Origin: Streptomyces spinosisporus
Lineage (GTDB): Bacteria; Actinomycetota; Actinomycetes; Streptomycetales; Streptomycetaceae
DNA: 64,000 bases
Assembly (NCBI RefSeq): GCF_022698145.1
Contig: NZ_JALDAX010000008.1
Location: 62,001-126,000 of the forward strand
Direction: 5' to 3'
Shown: positions 1-7,066 of the stretch, piece after piece
Layout: each line of letters opens with the position of its first letter
Numbering within the stretch: position 1 is the first letter of the stretch
Program-made: the position numbers and the translations under genes
The notes under the pieces: generated by a model
The model's database searches: none
Told to the model about the DNA's origin: nothing
Seen by the model: the letters and a program-made list of their open reading frames with translations, nothing else

Positions 1-479
1 CCTTCACGCACGCGGGTTTGGGGTCCGTGAGCGACGGCCGCTTCGGCGGCATGTACTGGACCGCGCTGTGGGCCAGGCCGTTCACACCGGGTGACCTGGC
101 GCGGACGGCGGCCGAGGTCGTCGACCTCACCAATCGTGAGCGCGCCAGGGCCGGTCTGCCCCCGCTGACCACCGACGCCCTGCTCACCACCGCCGCACAG
201 GCGCACAGCGCGGACATGGTGGCGCGCACGTTCTACTCGCACACCTCGCCGGACGGCAGCCAGCCCTGGGACCGGGCAGCGGCTGCGGGTTCGCGCCGGC
301 GCACCATCGGCGAGAACATCGCCTGCGGCCAGCGCTCCCCCGCCGAGGTCGTCGACGGCTGGATGAACAGCCCGGGCCACCGCGCCAACATCCTCAAGCC
401 CGAGTTCACGCACATAGGGATCGGCCTCGCGGGCGGCGGCTCGGCAGGCACGTACTGGACGCAGTTGTTCGGCGCCTGA
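1..479 (+). CDS. Tandem CAP-domain (SCP/PR1-like) secreted protein, 5' end outside window
   Basis: The reading frame is open from base 3 to the stop at 477-479, so the gene starts before the window. The first ~24 codons read like the end of one CAP domain (FTHAGLGSVSDG then YWTALWA). A complete second CAP domain follows, from LARTAAEVVDLTNRERARAGL to TYWTQLFGA. It holds the usual CAP blocks: HSADMVARTFYSHTSPDG, GENIACG, WMNSPGHRANIL and FTHIGIGLAGG, with the cavity His and Glu residues present. Bacterial CAP proteins are usually secreted; the signal peptide would lie upstream and cannot be seen. The protein appears to hold two CAP modules in tandem. The TTG at 18 is an internal codon and an unlikely start. 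Confidence 0.85.
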   Translation, partial: FTHAGLGSVSDGRFGGMYWTALWARPFTPGDLARTAAEVVDLTNRERARAGLPPLTTDALLTTAAQAHSADMVARTFYSHTSPDGSQPWDRAAAAGSRRRTIGENIACGQRSPAEVVDGWMNSPGHRANILKPEFTHIGIGLAGGGSAGTYWTQLFGA

Positions 480-566
480 GGCGTTCACGGATCCAGGCAA
501 CCCGGCCCATCGACCGACCCGACCTCGATCTTGGCGGAACGGGAACTTCCGGGACAGGATGCCCGC

Positions 567-1244
567 ATGAAGGGTTCCCTCTTTTCCAGCGATCACATGG
601 TCCAGCCGGCCACCGAAGCGGGCATGACCGTCGAGAACGCCAAATGCATCAAGTACGCGGTGAACGGCGAGATGCTCGCCCGCCAGGGTGCGATGATCGC
701 CTACCGCGGCAACCTCCAGTTCGAGCGCAAGGGCCAGGGCGTGGGCGGCATGCTCAAGCGCGCGGTCACCGGGGAGGGGCTGCCCCTCATGGCGGTGCGC
801 GGGACGGGCGAGGCCTGGTTCGCGCACGAGGCGCAGAACTGCTTCATCGTCGAGGTGGACCCCGGGGACGAGTTCACCGTCAACGGCCGCAACGTCCTGT
901 GCTTCGACGCCACCCTGTCGTACCGCATCTCGACGGTGAAGGGCGCGGGCATCGCCGGCGGCGGTCTGTTCAACAGCGTCTTCACCGGGCAGGGCCGGCT
1001 GGGCCTGGCGTGCGAGGGCAATCCGCTGGTCATCCCGGTCTCGGCGCAGTACCCGGTGTACGTCGACACGGACGCCGTGGTCGGCTGGACGGCCGGACTG
1101 CAGACCTCGCTGCACCGTTCGCAGTCCATCGGGTCGATGCTGCGCGGCGGTTCCGGCGAGGCCGTGCAGCTGATGCTGCAGGGTGAGGGGTATGTGGTCG
1201 TGCGCCCGAGCGAGGCGACGCCGCAGAAGGCTCAGCAGCACTGA
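567..1244 (+). CDS. AIM24 family protein
   Basis: This 225-residue protein has the Gly-rich repetitive beta pattern of the AIM24/DUF124 family (TIGR00266-like): NGEMLARQGAMIAYRGNL, VRGTGEAWFAHEA and VDTDAVVGWTAGL. In yeast AIM24 is a mitochondrial protein. Bacterial members have no firmly assigned reaction, so no catalytic role is claimed. The ATG at 567 is preferred to an in-frame TTG at 531 because it gives the usual N-terminus (MKGSLFSSDHM). No strong ribosome binding site is visible. It follows the CAP gene after about 87 bp and may share its transcript. I see no signal peptide or membrane segment. Confidence 0.8.
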   Translation: MKGSLFSSDHMVQPATEAGMTVENAKCIKYAVNGEMLARQGAMIAYRGNLQFERKGQGVGGMLKRAVTGEGLPLMAVRGTGEAWFAHEAQNCFIVEVDPGDEFTVNGRNVLCFDATLSYRISTVKGAGIAGGGLFNSVFTGQGRLGLACEGNPLVIPVSAQYPVYVDTDAVVGWTAGLQTSLHRSQSIGSMLRGGSGEAVQLMLQGEGYVVVRPSEATPQKAQQH

Positions 1245-1354
1245 GCCCCGCGAAGTGATCTGCGCCTCAGGAGCAACCTCTCCGGCTGCCACGACGTCTT
1301 GATCCACAACAGCTGATGCCCTGGCCCTTCGGGCCCGGGCTCATTTCCGGCGCG

Positions 1355-1471
1355 CTATACACGACATGTATACACAGGATGTATACGCGGCACGTATACA
1401 CGCAGCGTATACACGAGGTGCCTACACGAGGTGCCTACACGAGGTGCGTACAGCGCGCTCATACGGACTGA
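1355..1471. repeat. 13-bp tandem repeat array, nine units, upstream of TPR gene
   Basis: Hexamers related to GTATAC begin at 1355, 1368, 1381, 1394, 1407, 1420, 1433, 1446 and 1459, an exact 13-bp period over 117 bp. The best units read GTATACACGAGGT or similar. The palindromic GTATAC core is perfect at 1368, 1381, 1394 and 1407 and degenerates to GCCTAC, GCGTAC or CATAC towards the gene. The array ends ten bases before the ATG at 1481, with an AAAGGGA ribosome binding site between. It lies in the only promoter-sized gap before the TPR/prenyl synthase operon. An iteron-like operator or a multi-site regulator target is inferred from position only. Confidence 0.85.
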
Positions 1472-1480
1472 AAGGGATCC

Positions 1481-2521
1481 ATGTACGGCAAGGCATTCGC
1501 CCCGGAGTACCAGGGCGCGCTCACGACACTCTCCGTGAACTCCTCGCTGAGCGACGTACTGGCCGCCGGTACACGGGAGTTGAGAGCGGCCGAGCGGTCC
1601 GGGCGGCACGGGGAGGCGGCCCGCTCCGGGCTCGCGGTCGCTGAGGCGCACCGCCGGCTGGGGCAGGTCGCGGACGCCGACCGGGCATGGAAGGCGAGCT
1701 ACCGCGCGGCCCGCGCGGCCGGGGACACGGCAGCGATGGCATGGGCGCTGTGGAGCGGCGGCACGCTGGCCCGGCAGCGGGGAGCCTTCCCGCTGGCCCG
1801 GCGGCTGCTGGGGCTCGCGGCCGAGTTCGGCGAACGGGGTGGTGACGTCGTCGTGCGTGGCTACTCGCTCGCCGGACTCGCCGAGACCGGCCGCATCCAG
1901 GGCGACTACGAAGCCGTCCGCAGACTGCACGAGCAATTGCTCGCCGAGGCACGGCGGCGCGGCGAGGCGCGGCACACGGTGTGGGCACTGGAGGGCATCG
2001 CGCAGATCCACCGCAACACCGGTGCCTACGACACCGCGTTCGCGCTGTTCGAGGAGGCGGCCGAGATAGCCGCCGGCGCCGACGACCGGCGGGGCCACGC
2101 CTGGGCACTGCGCGGCCTCGCCGACATCGTGTCCGTGCGGGACGGGGACGTCGAGCGGGCGCTCGGGCTGCTGTCCGAGGCGGAGACGACGTGCCGGGCG
2201 ATGCATCTGTCCAGCGCGCTGGCCTACAACCACAAGATGCGCGGCAACGTCCTCTACCGCGCGTGCCGTTGGGCCGAGGCCCGCGATCTGTACGAGGAGG
2301 CGCTCGCGGAGTTCCGGGCCATGAGCGAGCCGCGCGGAGCGGCGCTGGCCAGGCTGGGCCTGGTCAAGTCACTGGCCCGACTGGGACGCGACCACACCGA
2401 AACGACCGCCGAACTCACCGCCCTTGCCACCGAGTTGGAGCGGATCGGCCTGAAGCACGCACGTGAAATGGTGACCCGCGCACAGGAAGAGTTCGCGCCG
2501 ACTGCGGAGGCGACACGATGA
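1481..2521 (+). CDS. Tetratricopeptide repeat protein
   Basis: This 346-residue protein is helical and rich in Ala, Arg and Glu, with repeated TPR-like helix pairs. Examples are AARSGLAVAEAHRRLGQVADADRAW, ARRRGEARHTVWALEGIAQIH and AEARDLYEEALAEFRAMSE; the repeats span roughly residues 45-320. It has no DNA-binding domain, signal peptide or membrane segment that I can see, so it is probably a cytoplasmic scaffold or sensor. Its TGA overlaps the ATG of the next small ORF (ATGA at 2518-2521), which implies translational coupling to the prenyl synthase. The 13-bp array immediately upstream suggests tight transcriptional control. Its partner is unknown. Confidence 0.75.
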   Translation: MYGKAFAPEYQGALTTLSVNSSLSDVLAAGTRELRAAERSGRHGEAARSGLAVAEAHRRLGQVADADRAWKASYRAARAAGDTAAMAWALWSGGTLARQRGAFPLARRLLGLAAEFGERGGDVVVRGYSLAGLAETGRIQGDYEAVRRLHEQLLAEARRRGEARHTVWALEGIAQIHRNTGAYDTAFALFEEAAEIAAGADDRRGHAWALRGLADIVSVRDGDVERALGLLSEAETTCRAMHLSSALAYNHKMRGNVLYRACRWAEARDLYEEALAEFRAMSEPRGAALARLGLVKSLARLGRDHTETTAELTALATELERIGLKHAREMVTRAQEEFAPTAEATR

Positions 2522-2819
2522 CGGCACTTCCCTCTACGGTGCGAGCGCCCGCGGACGCCCACCAAGTCCTGGCCCGCTGCCGTGGGTCGGTGCGAGCCGC
2601 GCTCACGGAGGCCTTCGGGCGGATGCATCCGTGGGTGGACGCGATGGTGACCCGCACGCAGGAGGAGGTCGCCCCGGCCGCGGAGGTGGCACGATGACGG
2701 CACTTCCCACGACGGTGCAAGCGCCCGCCGACGTCCACCGAGTCCTGGCCCGCTGCCGTGAGGCGGTGCGGCCTGCGCTCGAGGAGGCCGTTGGGCGGAT
2801 GCATCCGTGGGTGGGCGAG
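2468..2819 (+). repeat. 176-bp diverged tandem duplication spanning a gene junction
   Basis: The segment from 2468 recurs from 2644, an offset of 176 bp. It carries the last codons of the TPR gene (MVTRAQEEFAPTAEATR) and the first ~40 codons of the prenyl synthase (MTALP to GRMHPWV). Both copies keep the ATGA stop-start overlap. Identity is roughly 85 percent by eye, so the duplication is not recent. The junction lies at a short shared ATGG. The product is a chimeric mini-ORF between the two full genes. Confidence 0.85.
2518..2697 (+). CDS. Chimeric 59-residue ORF from tandem duplication
   Basis: The ORF starts at the ATG overlapping the TPR stop and ends with a TGA overlapping the ATG of the prenyl synthase at 2694, so all three frames are joined by ATGA overlaps. 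Its first ~42 residues (MTALPSTVRAPADAHQVLARC...GRMHPWVDA) match the N-terminus of the prenyl synthase. Its last ~17 (MVTRTQEEVAPAAEVAR) match the C-terminus of the TPR protein. The copies differ at many positions yet the frame is still open. It may be a translated linker that passes ribosomes to the synthase, a small protein mimicking both partners, or a relic. Translation is inferred from the coupling alone. Confidence 0.55.
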   Translation: MTALPSTVRAPADAHQVLARCRGSVRAALTEAFGRMHPWVDAMVTRTQEEVAPAAEVAR

Positions 2820-3731
2820 ATGGCTGCCTACTCGCTCGGCTGGTGCGAGGTGGGCGGGGCGCCGGTCGCCGCGTCCGGCGGTAAGGGTGTACGGCAGGCC
2901 CTGGCGGTGCTCGGGGCCGAGGCGGCGGGTGCGCCCGCGGAGGCCGGCGTGCCCGCGGCGGTGGCGGTGGAACTGGTGCACACCTTCTCCCTTCTGCACG
3001 ACGACATCATGGACGGCGACCCGGCCCGGCGCCGCCGTCCCACCGTCTGGAAGGCCTACGGCACCGGGCCCGCGGTTCTCGCCGGAGACGCGCTGTTCGC
3101 ACTGGCCGTCGAGACCCTCGCCGCCGCGCCGGGCGGGCCGCAGGCCGTGCGGGTGCTGTCGGTGGCGCTCAGCGACCTGGTGCACGGCCAGGCCGACGAC
3201 CTGCTGTTCGCCACCCGCCCGTGGACCGGGCCGCAGCGGGTGCGGACGGACGAGTACCGGGCGATGGCCGAGCGCAAGACGGGGGCGCTGCTCGGCTGCG
3301 CCGCCTCGCTCGGCGCCCTGCTCGGCGGCGCGGCGCCCGCAGCGGTCGACGCTCTCGACCGCGCCGGACGCCACCTCGGGATCGCCTTCCAGATCGTCGA
3401 CGACGTCCTGGGCATCTGGGGCGATCCCTCGGTCACCGGAAAGCCCGTCCACGGCGATCTGCGGGAACGCAAGAAGACGTTCCCGGTGCTGGCCGCACTC
3501 GACTCCGACCACCCCCGGTCCGGGCGGCTCGCCGCACTGCTGGACGCCGGCGAGGACGTCGAGGAGGCCGCCGCGCTGATCGAAGCAGCAGGCGGCCGGA
3601 CCGCGGCCATGGCCGAGGCACGCCGCCACATCACCGCAGTGGAGGGTGCTCTCACGGACGCGCCCCTTCAGCAACGGGCAGTGGACGAACTACGGGCGCT
3701 GCTGGAGTACTTGGCCCGGCGGGAGGTGTGA
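2694..3731 (+). CDS. Polyprenyl (geranylgeranyl-type) diphosphate synthase
   Basis: This 345-residue trans-prenyltransferase condenses isopentenyl diphosphate with an allylic diphosphate. The first Asp-rich motif is HDDIMD (D103, D104, D107) followed by RRRRPTVW. The second is FQIVDDVLGIWGD (D236, D237, D244). The region GGKGVRQAL (62-70) matches the usual GGKRLRPAL substrate-binding stretch, with Gly-Val in place of Arg-Leu. Chain length cannot be set from sequence; a C15-C20 product is typical of short enzymes of this kind. The ATG at 2694 overlaps the preceding mini-ORF stop. No cyclase lies next to it; the nearest terpene cyclase is about 17 kb away at 20591. Confidence 0.85.
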   Translation: MTALPTTVQAPADVHRVLARCREAVRPALEEAVGRMHPWVGEMAAYSLGWCEVGGAPVAASGGKGVRQALAVLGAEAAGAPAEAGVPAAVAVELVHTFSLLHDDIMDGDPARRRRPTVWKAYGTGPAVLAGDALFALAVETLAAAPGGPQAVRVLSVALSDLVHGQADDLLFATRPWTGPQRVRTDEYRAMAERKTGALLGCAASLGALLGGAAPAAVDALDRAGRHLGIAFQIVDDVLGIWGDPSVTGKPVHGDLRERKKTFPVLAALDSDHPRSGRLAALLDAGEDVEEAAALIEAAGGRTAAMAEARRHITAVEGALTDAPLQQRAVDELRALLEYLARREV

Positions 3732-3769
3732 CGGGACGCGGGGGGCGTTTCCCTGGGGGGAGGCGCTTC

Positions 3770-4110
3770 CACCTCCTCGGGAGGCAGAGGCTCCCCTCGG
3801 GGGCAGAGGCTCCCCTCGGAAGACGGAGCCCCTCCCGCAAGGCCGAAGCCCCCTCTCGGTAACAGGCGCCTCCCCCTCGGGAGCAGGAGCTCCCCCTCGG
3901 GAGGCGGATGCTGTCCCCTGGGAGGGCGGGCGCTCCCTCCTGAAAGGCGGACGCTGCCCCCCTCAGGGGCGGGCGCACCCCCTCCGCAAAGCAGAACCTC
4001 TTCCTCAGAAGACGGACGCTCCCCCCTCGCAAGGCAGCAACTCCCCCTCAGAGGACGCACACTCCCCCCTCCACAAACAGCACCCTCCTCCGCAAGCAAA
4101 GCCCTCCCCT
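3770..4110. repeat. Degenerate ~21-bp tandem repeat array in intergenic gap
   Basis: Between the prenyl synthase stop (3731) and the dehydratase start (4198) lies a low-complexity tract of about 15 imperfect units with a spacing of 19-22 bp. Typical units read CTCCCCCTCGGGAGGCGGA. Units occur near 3791, 3810, 3870, 3890, 3911, 3933, 3976, 4019, 4041 and 4062. The left units are more alike; the right ones lose GC and drift to CCTCCGCAAAGCA. Several units can form a short stem by pairing CCTC with GAGG. Open frames run across it on both strands, but their proteins are low-complexity Pro/Ser/Gly and I do not regard them as genes. Confidence 0.75.
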
Positions 4111-4197
4111 CCCCCGCAAACAATTTGACCCAACCCCCCACGCACGCAAAAGTGCGAGGCGGCGCGGATCCCTGTCCGCACCAGGAGGGTGAGTGTC

Positions 4198-5157
4198 GTG
4201 ATCGGGATTGGGGATGTCGAGGCCGCGGCGGAGGTCATCGCCGGGTATGTCGTGCGGACGCCGACGTTGCCGAGCCCGGGGCTGACCGGGCTGCTCGGTG
4301 TCCCGGTCACGGTCAAGCTCGAACTGCTGCAGCGCACCGGGTCGTTCAAGGCGCGCGGGGCGACGGCCAAGCTGCTGTCGCTGACCGACGGTGAGCGGGC
4401 CGCCGGTGTCGTGGCGGTCAGCGGCGGGAATCACGGCATCGCCTTCGCGGTGATGGCCGCGGCCCTCGATGTGAAGGCCACGGTGGTCATGCCGCGCACG
4501 GCATCCGCGCGGTCGATCGAGATCGCGCAGGCCACCGGCGCGTCGGTGCGGCTGACCGACGACATGGCCGGGGCGTTCGCGCTCGTGGAGCGGTTGCAGG
4601 ACGAGGGACTGACCCTCGTCCACCCCTTCGACGACCCGCTCATCATCGCCGGACAGGGCACCGTCGGCCTGGAGTTCGCCGCCGACGCGGGCGAACTCAC
4701 CGACGTCCTCGTCAGCATCGGCGGTGGCGGACTGATCTCCGGTGTCGCGACGGCGATGCGGGGGCTGCGGCCCGACGTACGGATCTGGGGCGTGGAAACC
4801 GAGGGCGCCCAGGCCGTGTCGCAGGCGCTGGCAGCGGGCGGCCCGGTCACCGTCGACCTGTCCTCCGTCGTGACCACCCTCAGCGCCCCCTCCGCGTCAC
4901 CGCTGACGTACGAGCATGTGTCCGCGCTGGTCCACGAGGTGCTCGTGGTGCCGGACCGGGACGCGGTGCAAGGCACGCTCGACCTCGCCGACCATGCCAA
5001 GGTGTGGGCCGAACCCGCGGCCGGCTGTCTGCTGCCCGCCGCCCGCCAGGTCCTGGAGCGGGTCGGCGAGGGCGTCCGGCTGGGACTGGTCGTGTGCGGC
5101 GGCAACGCCACGACCAGGGACGTCATGCGCTGGGCGGATCGCTTCGGGCTGCACTGA
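4198..5157 (+). CDS. PLP-dependent threonine/serine dehydratase-family enzyme
   Basis: This 319-residue fold-type II PLP enzyme carries the Schiff-base lysine motif GSFKARGA, the PLP-phosphate Gly-rich loop SIGGGG and the Asn loop VSGGNHGIA. The layout matches serine/threonine ammonia-lyases, which deaminate Thr or Ser to 2-oxo acids. No C-terminal ACT domain is present, so it resembles catabolic or racemase-like members. An AGGAGG at 4183-4188 directly abuts the GTG at 4189 but lies nine bases before the in-frame GTG at 4198, so 4198 is chosen. It stands alone after the repeat tract. Exact substrate is uncertain. Confidence 0.82.
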   Translation: MIGIGDVEAAAEVIAGYVVRTPTLPSPGLTGLLGVPVTVKLELLQRTGSFKARGATAKLLSLTDGERAAGVVAVSGGNHGIAFAVMAAALDVKATVVMPRTASARSIEIAQATGASVRLTDDMAGAFALVERLQDEGLTLVHPFDDPLIIAGQGTVGLEFAADAGELTDVLVSIGGGGLISGVATAMRGLRPDVRIWGVETEGAQAVSQALAAGGPVTVDLSSVVTTLSAPSASPLTYEHVSALVHEVLVVPDRDAVQGTLDLADHAKVWAEPAAGCLLPAARQVLERVGEGVRLGLVVCGGNATTRDVMRWADRFGLH

Positions 5158-5232
5158 CTCCCGCAGGACTCCCGCAGGACTCCTGCGAGACTCCTGCGGG
5201 GCGCCTGCGCGACTCCTGCACGGGTTCCCGCC
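5156..5232. repeat. 11-bp tandem repeat array, seven units, starting at a stop codon
   Basis: Seven consecutive 11-bp units begin at 5156, 5167, 5178, 5189, 5200, 5211 and 5222. The first two are identical (GACTCCCGCAG). The next read GACTCCTGCGA and GACTCCTGCGG, and later ones drift. The first unit overlaps the dehydratase stop codon. The rest of the gap to 5432 holds two similar motifs (CTTGAATTCCGG and CTCGAATTCCGC, near 5275 and 5308) but no clear promoter or terminator. Confidence 0.8.
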
Positions 5233-5432
5233 GGCTTCTGCACCGCCTCCGCGAAACGTCCACGGAAATCGTTTCCTTGAATTCCGGTCAGGAAAAGGGG
5301 AGTTCCTCGAATTCCGCCCGGTGACACATGAGCAAATGGCCCCGCTCACCGTGAATGTGCGGATCCTTTGAACGCTCGCCGCCGCACTCCTCGTACTTCT
5401 GTGAAAGGCGAGACCCACGGGTTCTACGAGGG

Positions 5433-7043
5433 ATGACCATGGTCAAGGCGCATGTCTTCACGCACGAGTCGGTCGCCGGAAGGTACCAACTCGTCGATGT
5501 CGTCCATCGCGAGGCGAACCGGGTCTGCTGGTACGGCAAGGACCTCAACGGTCAACGTCCCTATCTGCTCACCCAGATCGACCTTCCCTACGACCCGGAC
5601 GGCGAGGCCGCACCCCGGGCGACGGCACGCGTCATCCGCATGTCCGAGACCCTGGGGCTGATGTGCCCCGGCGCGGTCGCCACGGTCGTGGACGCCGTGG
5701 AGCAGGACGGCACCCTCTGGATCGTCACCGAGTGGATCGACGGCACGCCCCTGGGCGAACTCATCGCCCAGCAGGGCACGTTCAACTATGTGCGGGCGGC
5801 CCGTATCGGCCTCCAACTGCTCGATGTGCTGGAGACGGCGCACGGTGAGGGCATCACCCACGGCGAGCTCAGTCCGGGGCAGATCTTCGTGCGGGACCGC
5901 GGCTCGATCGTGGTCACCGGATTCGGGCTGGCCGGCGCGACCCTGGCCCCCCGGCTCACCGCGCCGTCGTACGCCTCCCCCGAGCAGGCCCGTGACGAGC
6001 GCATCGGGCCGGCGGCCGACCTGTGGGCGCTCGGCGCGATCCTCTACACGATGGTCGAGGGCCGCCCGCCGTTCAGGGACCGCGACCGGCCCGAGGCGAC
6101 CCTCAAGGGCGTGGACCGGCTGCCGTTGCGCTCGCCGGTGCGGGCGGGTCCGCTCACCCAGACCGTGCAGGGTCTGCTGCGGAAGAACTCCAGGGAGCGG
6201 CTGACCCGGCAGGTGGTGCGGGAGGCCCTCACCCGGGCCGTCACGGAGGACCCCGCCTCGGCGTCGCCGACCATGCCCGGGCCCCGGCTGCGTGGCGTCC
6301 ACACCGCCGCCTGGTATTCCGCCCCCACCTGGGGCCGGCGCGCGATGGCCGCCGGGACGGCCCTGGCCGTCGTCACCGTGGTGGTCGCGGCGCTCGCCGC
6401 CACCGGCAGCCTGCCCGGCACCGGAACGTCGTCGAACGATGCCGGACCCCGGCCGACCGCGGCCGCCACGCCGCCGGACAGCCGCACCGACGGCAGCGAC
6501 GCCACGCCGTCACCGTCGGCCTCGCCCACCACGTCGCCGCCGTCCTCTCCGTCGCCCTCCCCCTCGGGCAACGCGCTCCCGCAGGGCTTCGCCCGCTACA
6601 CGGCGCCCGAGGGCTTCTCGGTCGCCCTGCCCGAGGGCTGGAAGCGGGTGGACACCTCGCGCACCGGTGATGTCTCGTACCGCGTGACCTTCGGCGCGGA
6701 CGACGATCCCCGTGCCCTCGCGATCACCTACAGCACCGTCGTCGGCCCGGACCCGGTCGCCGTGTGGCGCGACGACGTGGAGCCCAGGCTGCGCAAGGAG
6801 GACGGCTTCAGGCGGATCGGCGAGATCGAGGCGACGACGTACCAGGGTCGCAAGGCCGCCGACATGCAGTGGCTCACCGATGTCGACGGCACCCGGGTGC
6901 GCACCTTCGGGCGCGGCTTCCTGCTGGGCGGCAGCCGTGGCTTCTCGCTGCGCTGGACGACCCCGGCCGACGACTGGAACGACTCCGCGAACCGGCAGGC
7001 CCTGCAGACGTTCCTGCGGACGTTCCGGACGTCGTCGAACTGA
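5433..7043 (+). CDS. Membrane-anchored Ser/Thr pseudokinase
   Basis: This 536-residue protein has an N-terminal protein-kinase fold (~17-270), a single membrane segment (~304-325, AMAAGTALAVVTVVVAALAA), a Ser/Thr/Pro linker and an extracytoplasmic domain (~395-536). The lobe layout is kinase-like (SYASPEQARDE, ADLWALGAILYTMVEGRPPF), but key residues are lost. HRDxKPxN reads HGELSPGQ (143-150), DFG reads TGFG (162-165), the beta-3 lysine is absent (LLTQIDL) and there is no Gly-rich loop. It is probably catalytically dead and acts as a binding or signalling scaffold across the membrane. The starts at 5433 and 5439 are equally plausible. Confidence 0.82.
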   Translation: MTMVKAHVFTHESVAGRYQLVDVVHREANRVCWYGKDLNGQRPYLLTQIDLPYDPDGEAAPRATARVIRMSETLGLMCPGAVATVVDAVEQDGTLWIVTEWIDGTPLGELIAQQGTFNYVRAARIGLQLLDVLETAHGEGITHGELSPGQIFVRDRGSIVVTGFGLAGATLAPRLTAPSYASPEQARDERIGPAADLWALGAILYTMVEGRPPFRDRDRPEATLKGVDRLPLRSPVRAGPLTQTVQGLLRKNSRERLTRQVVREALTRAVTEDPASASPTMPGPRLRGVHTAAWYSAPTWGRRAMAAGTALAVVTVVVAALAATGSLPGTGTSSNDAGPRPTAAATPPDSRTDGSDATPSPSASPTTSPPSSPSPSPSGNALPQGFARYTAPEGFSVALPEGWKRVDTSRTGDVSYRVTFGADDDPRALAITYSTVVGPDPVAVWRDDVEPRLRKEDGFRRIGEIEATTYQGRKAADMQWLTDVDGTRVRTFGRGFLLGGSRGFSLRWTTPADDWNDSANRQALQTFLRTFRTSSN

Positions 7044-7066
7044 GGCCGCGGACGTTTTGGGCGTCG

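Noticed and set aside
1366-1644. A short plus-strand ORF reading through the 13-bp array (Tyr/Thr/Arg-rich)
   Set aside because: It overlaps the TPR gene in another frame, and the 13-bp period would shift frame between units; composition is an artefact of the repeats.
3646-4141. Long open frames on both strands through the ~21-bp repeat tract
   Set aside because: Products are low-complexity Pro/Ser/Gly repeats, frames overlap each other and the prenyl synthase end, and no ribosome binding site supports a start.
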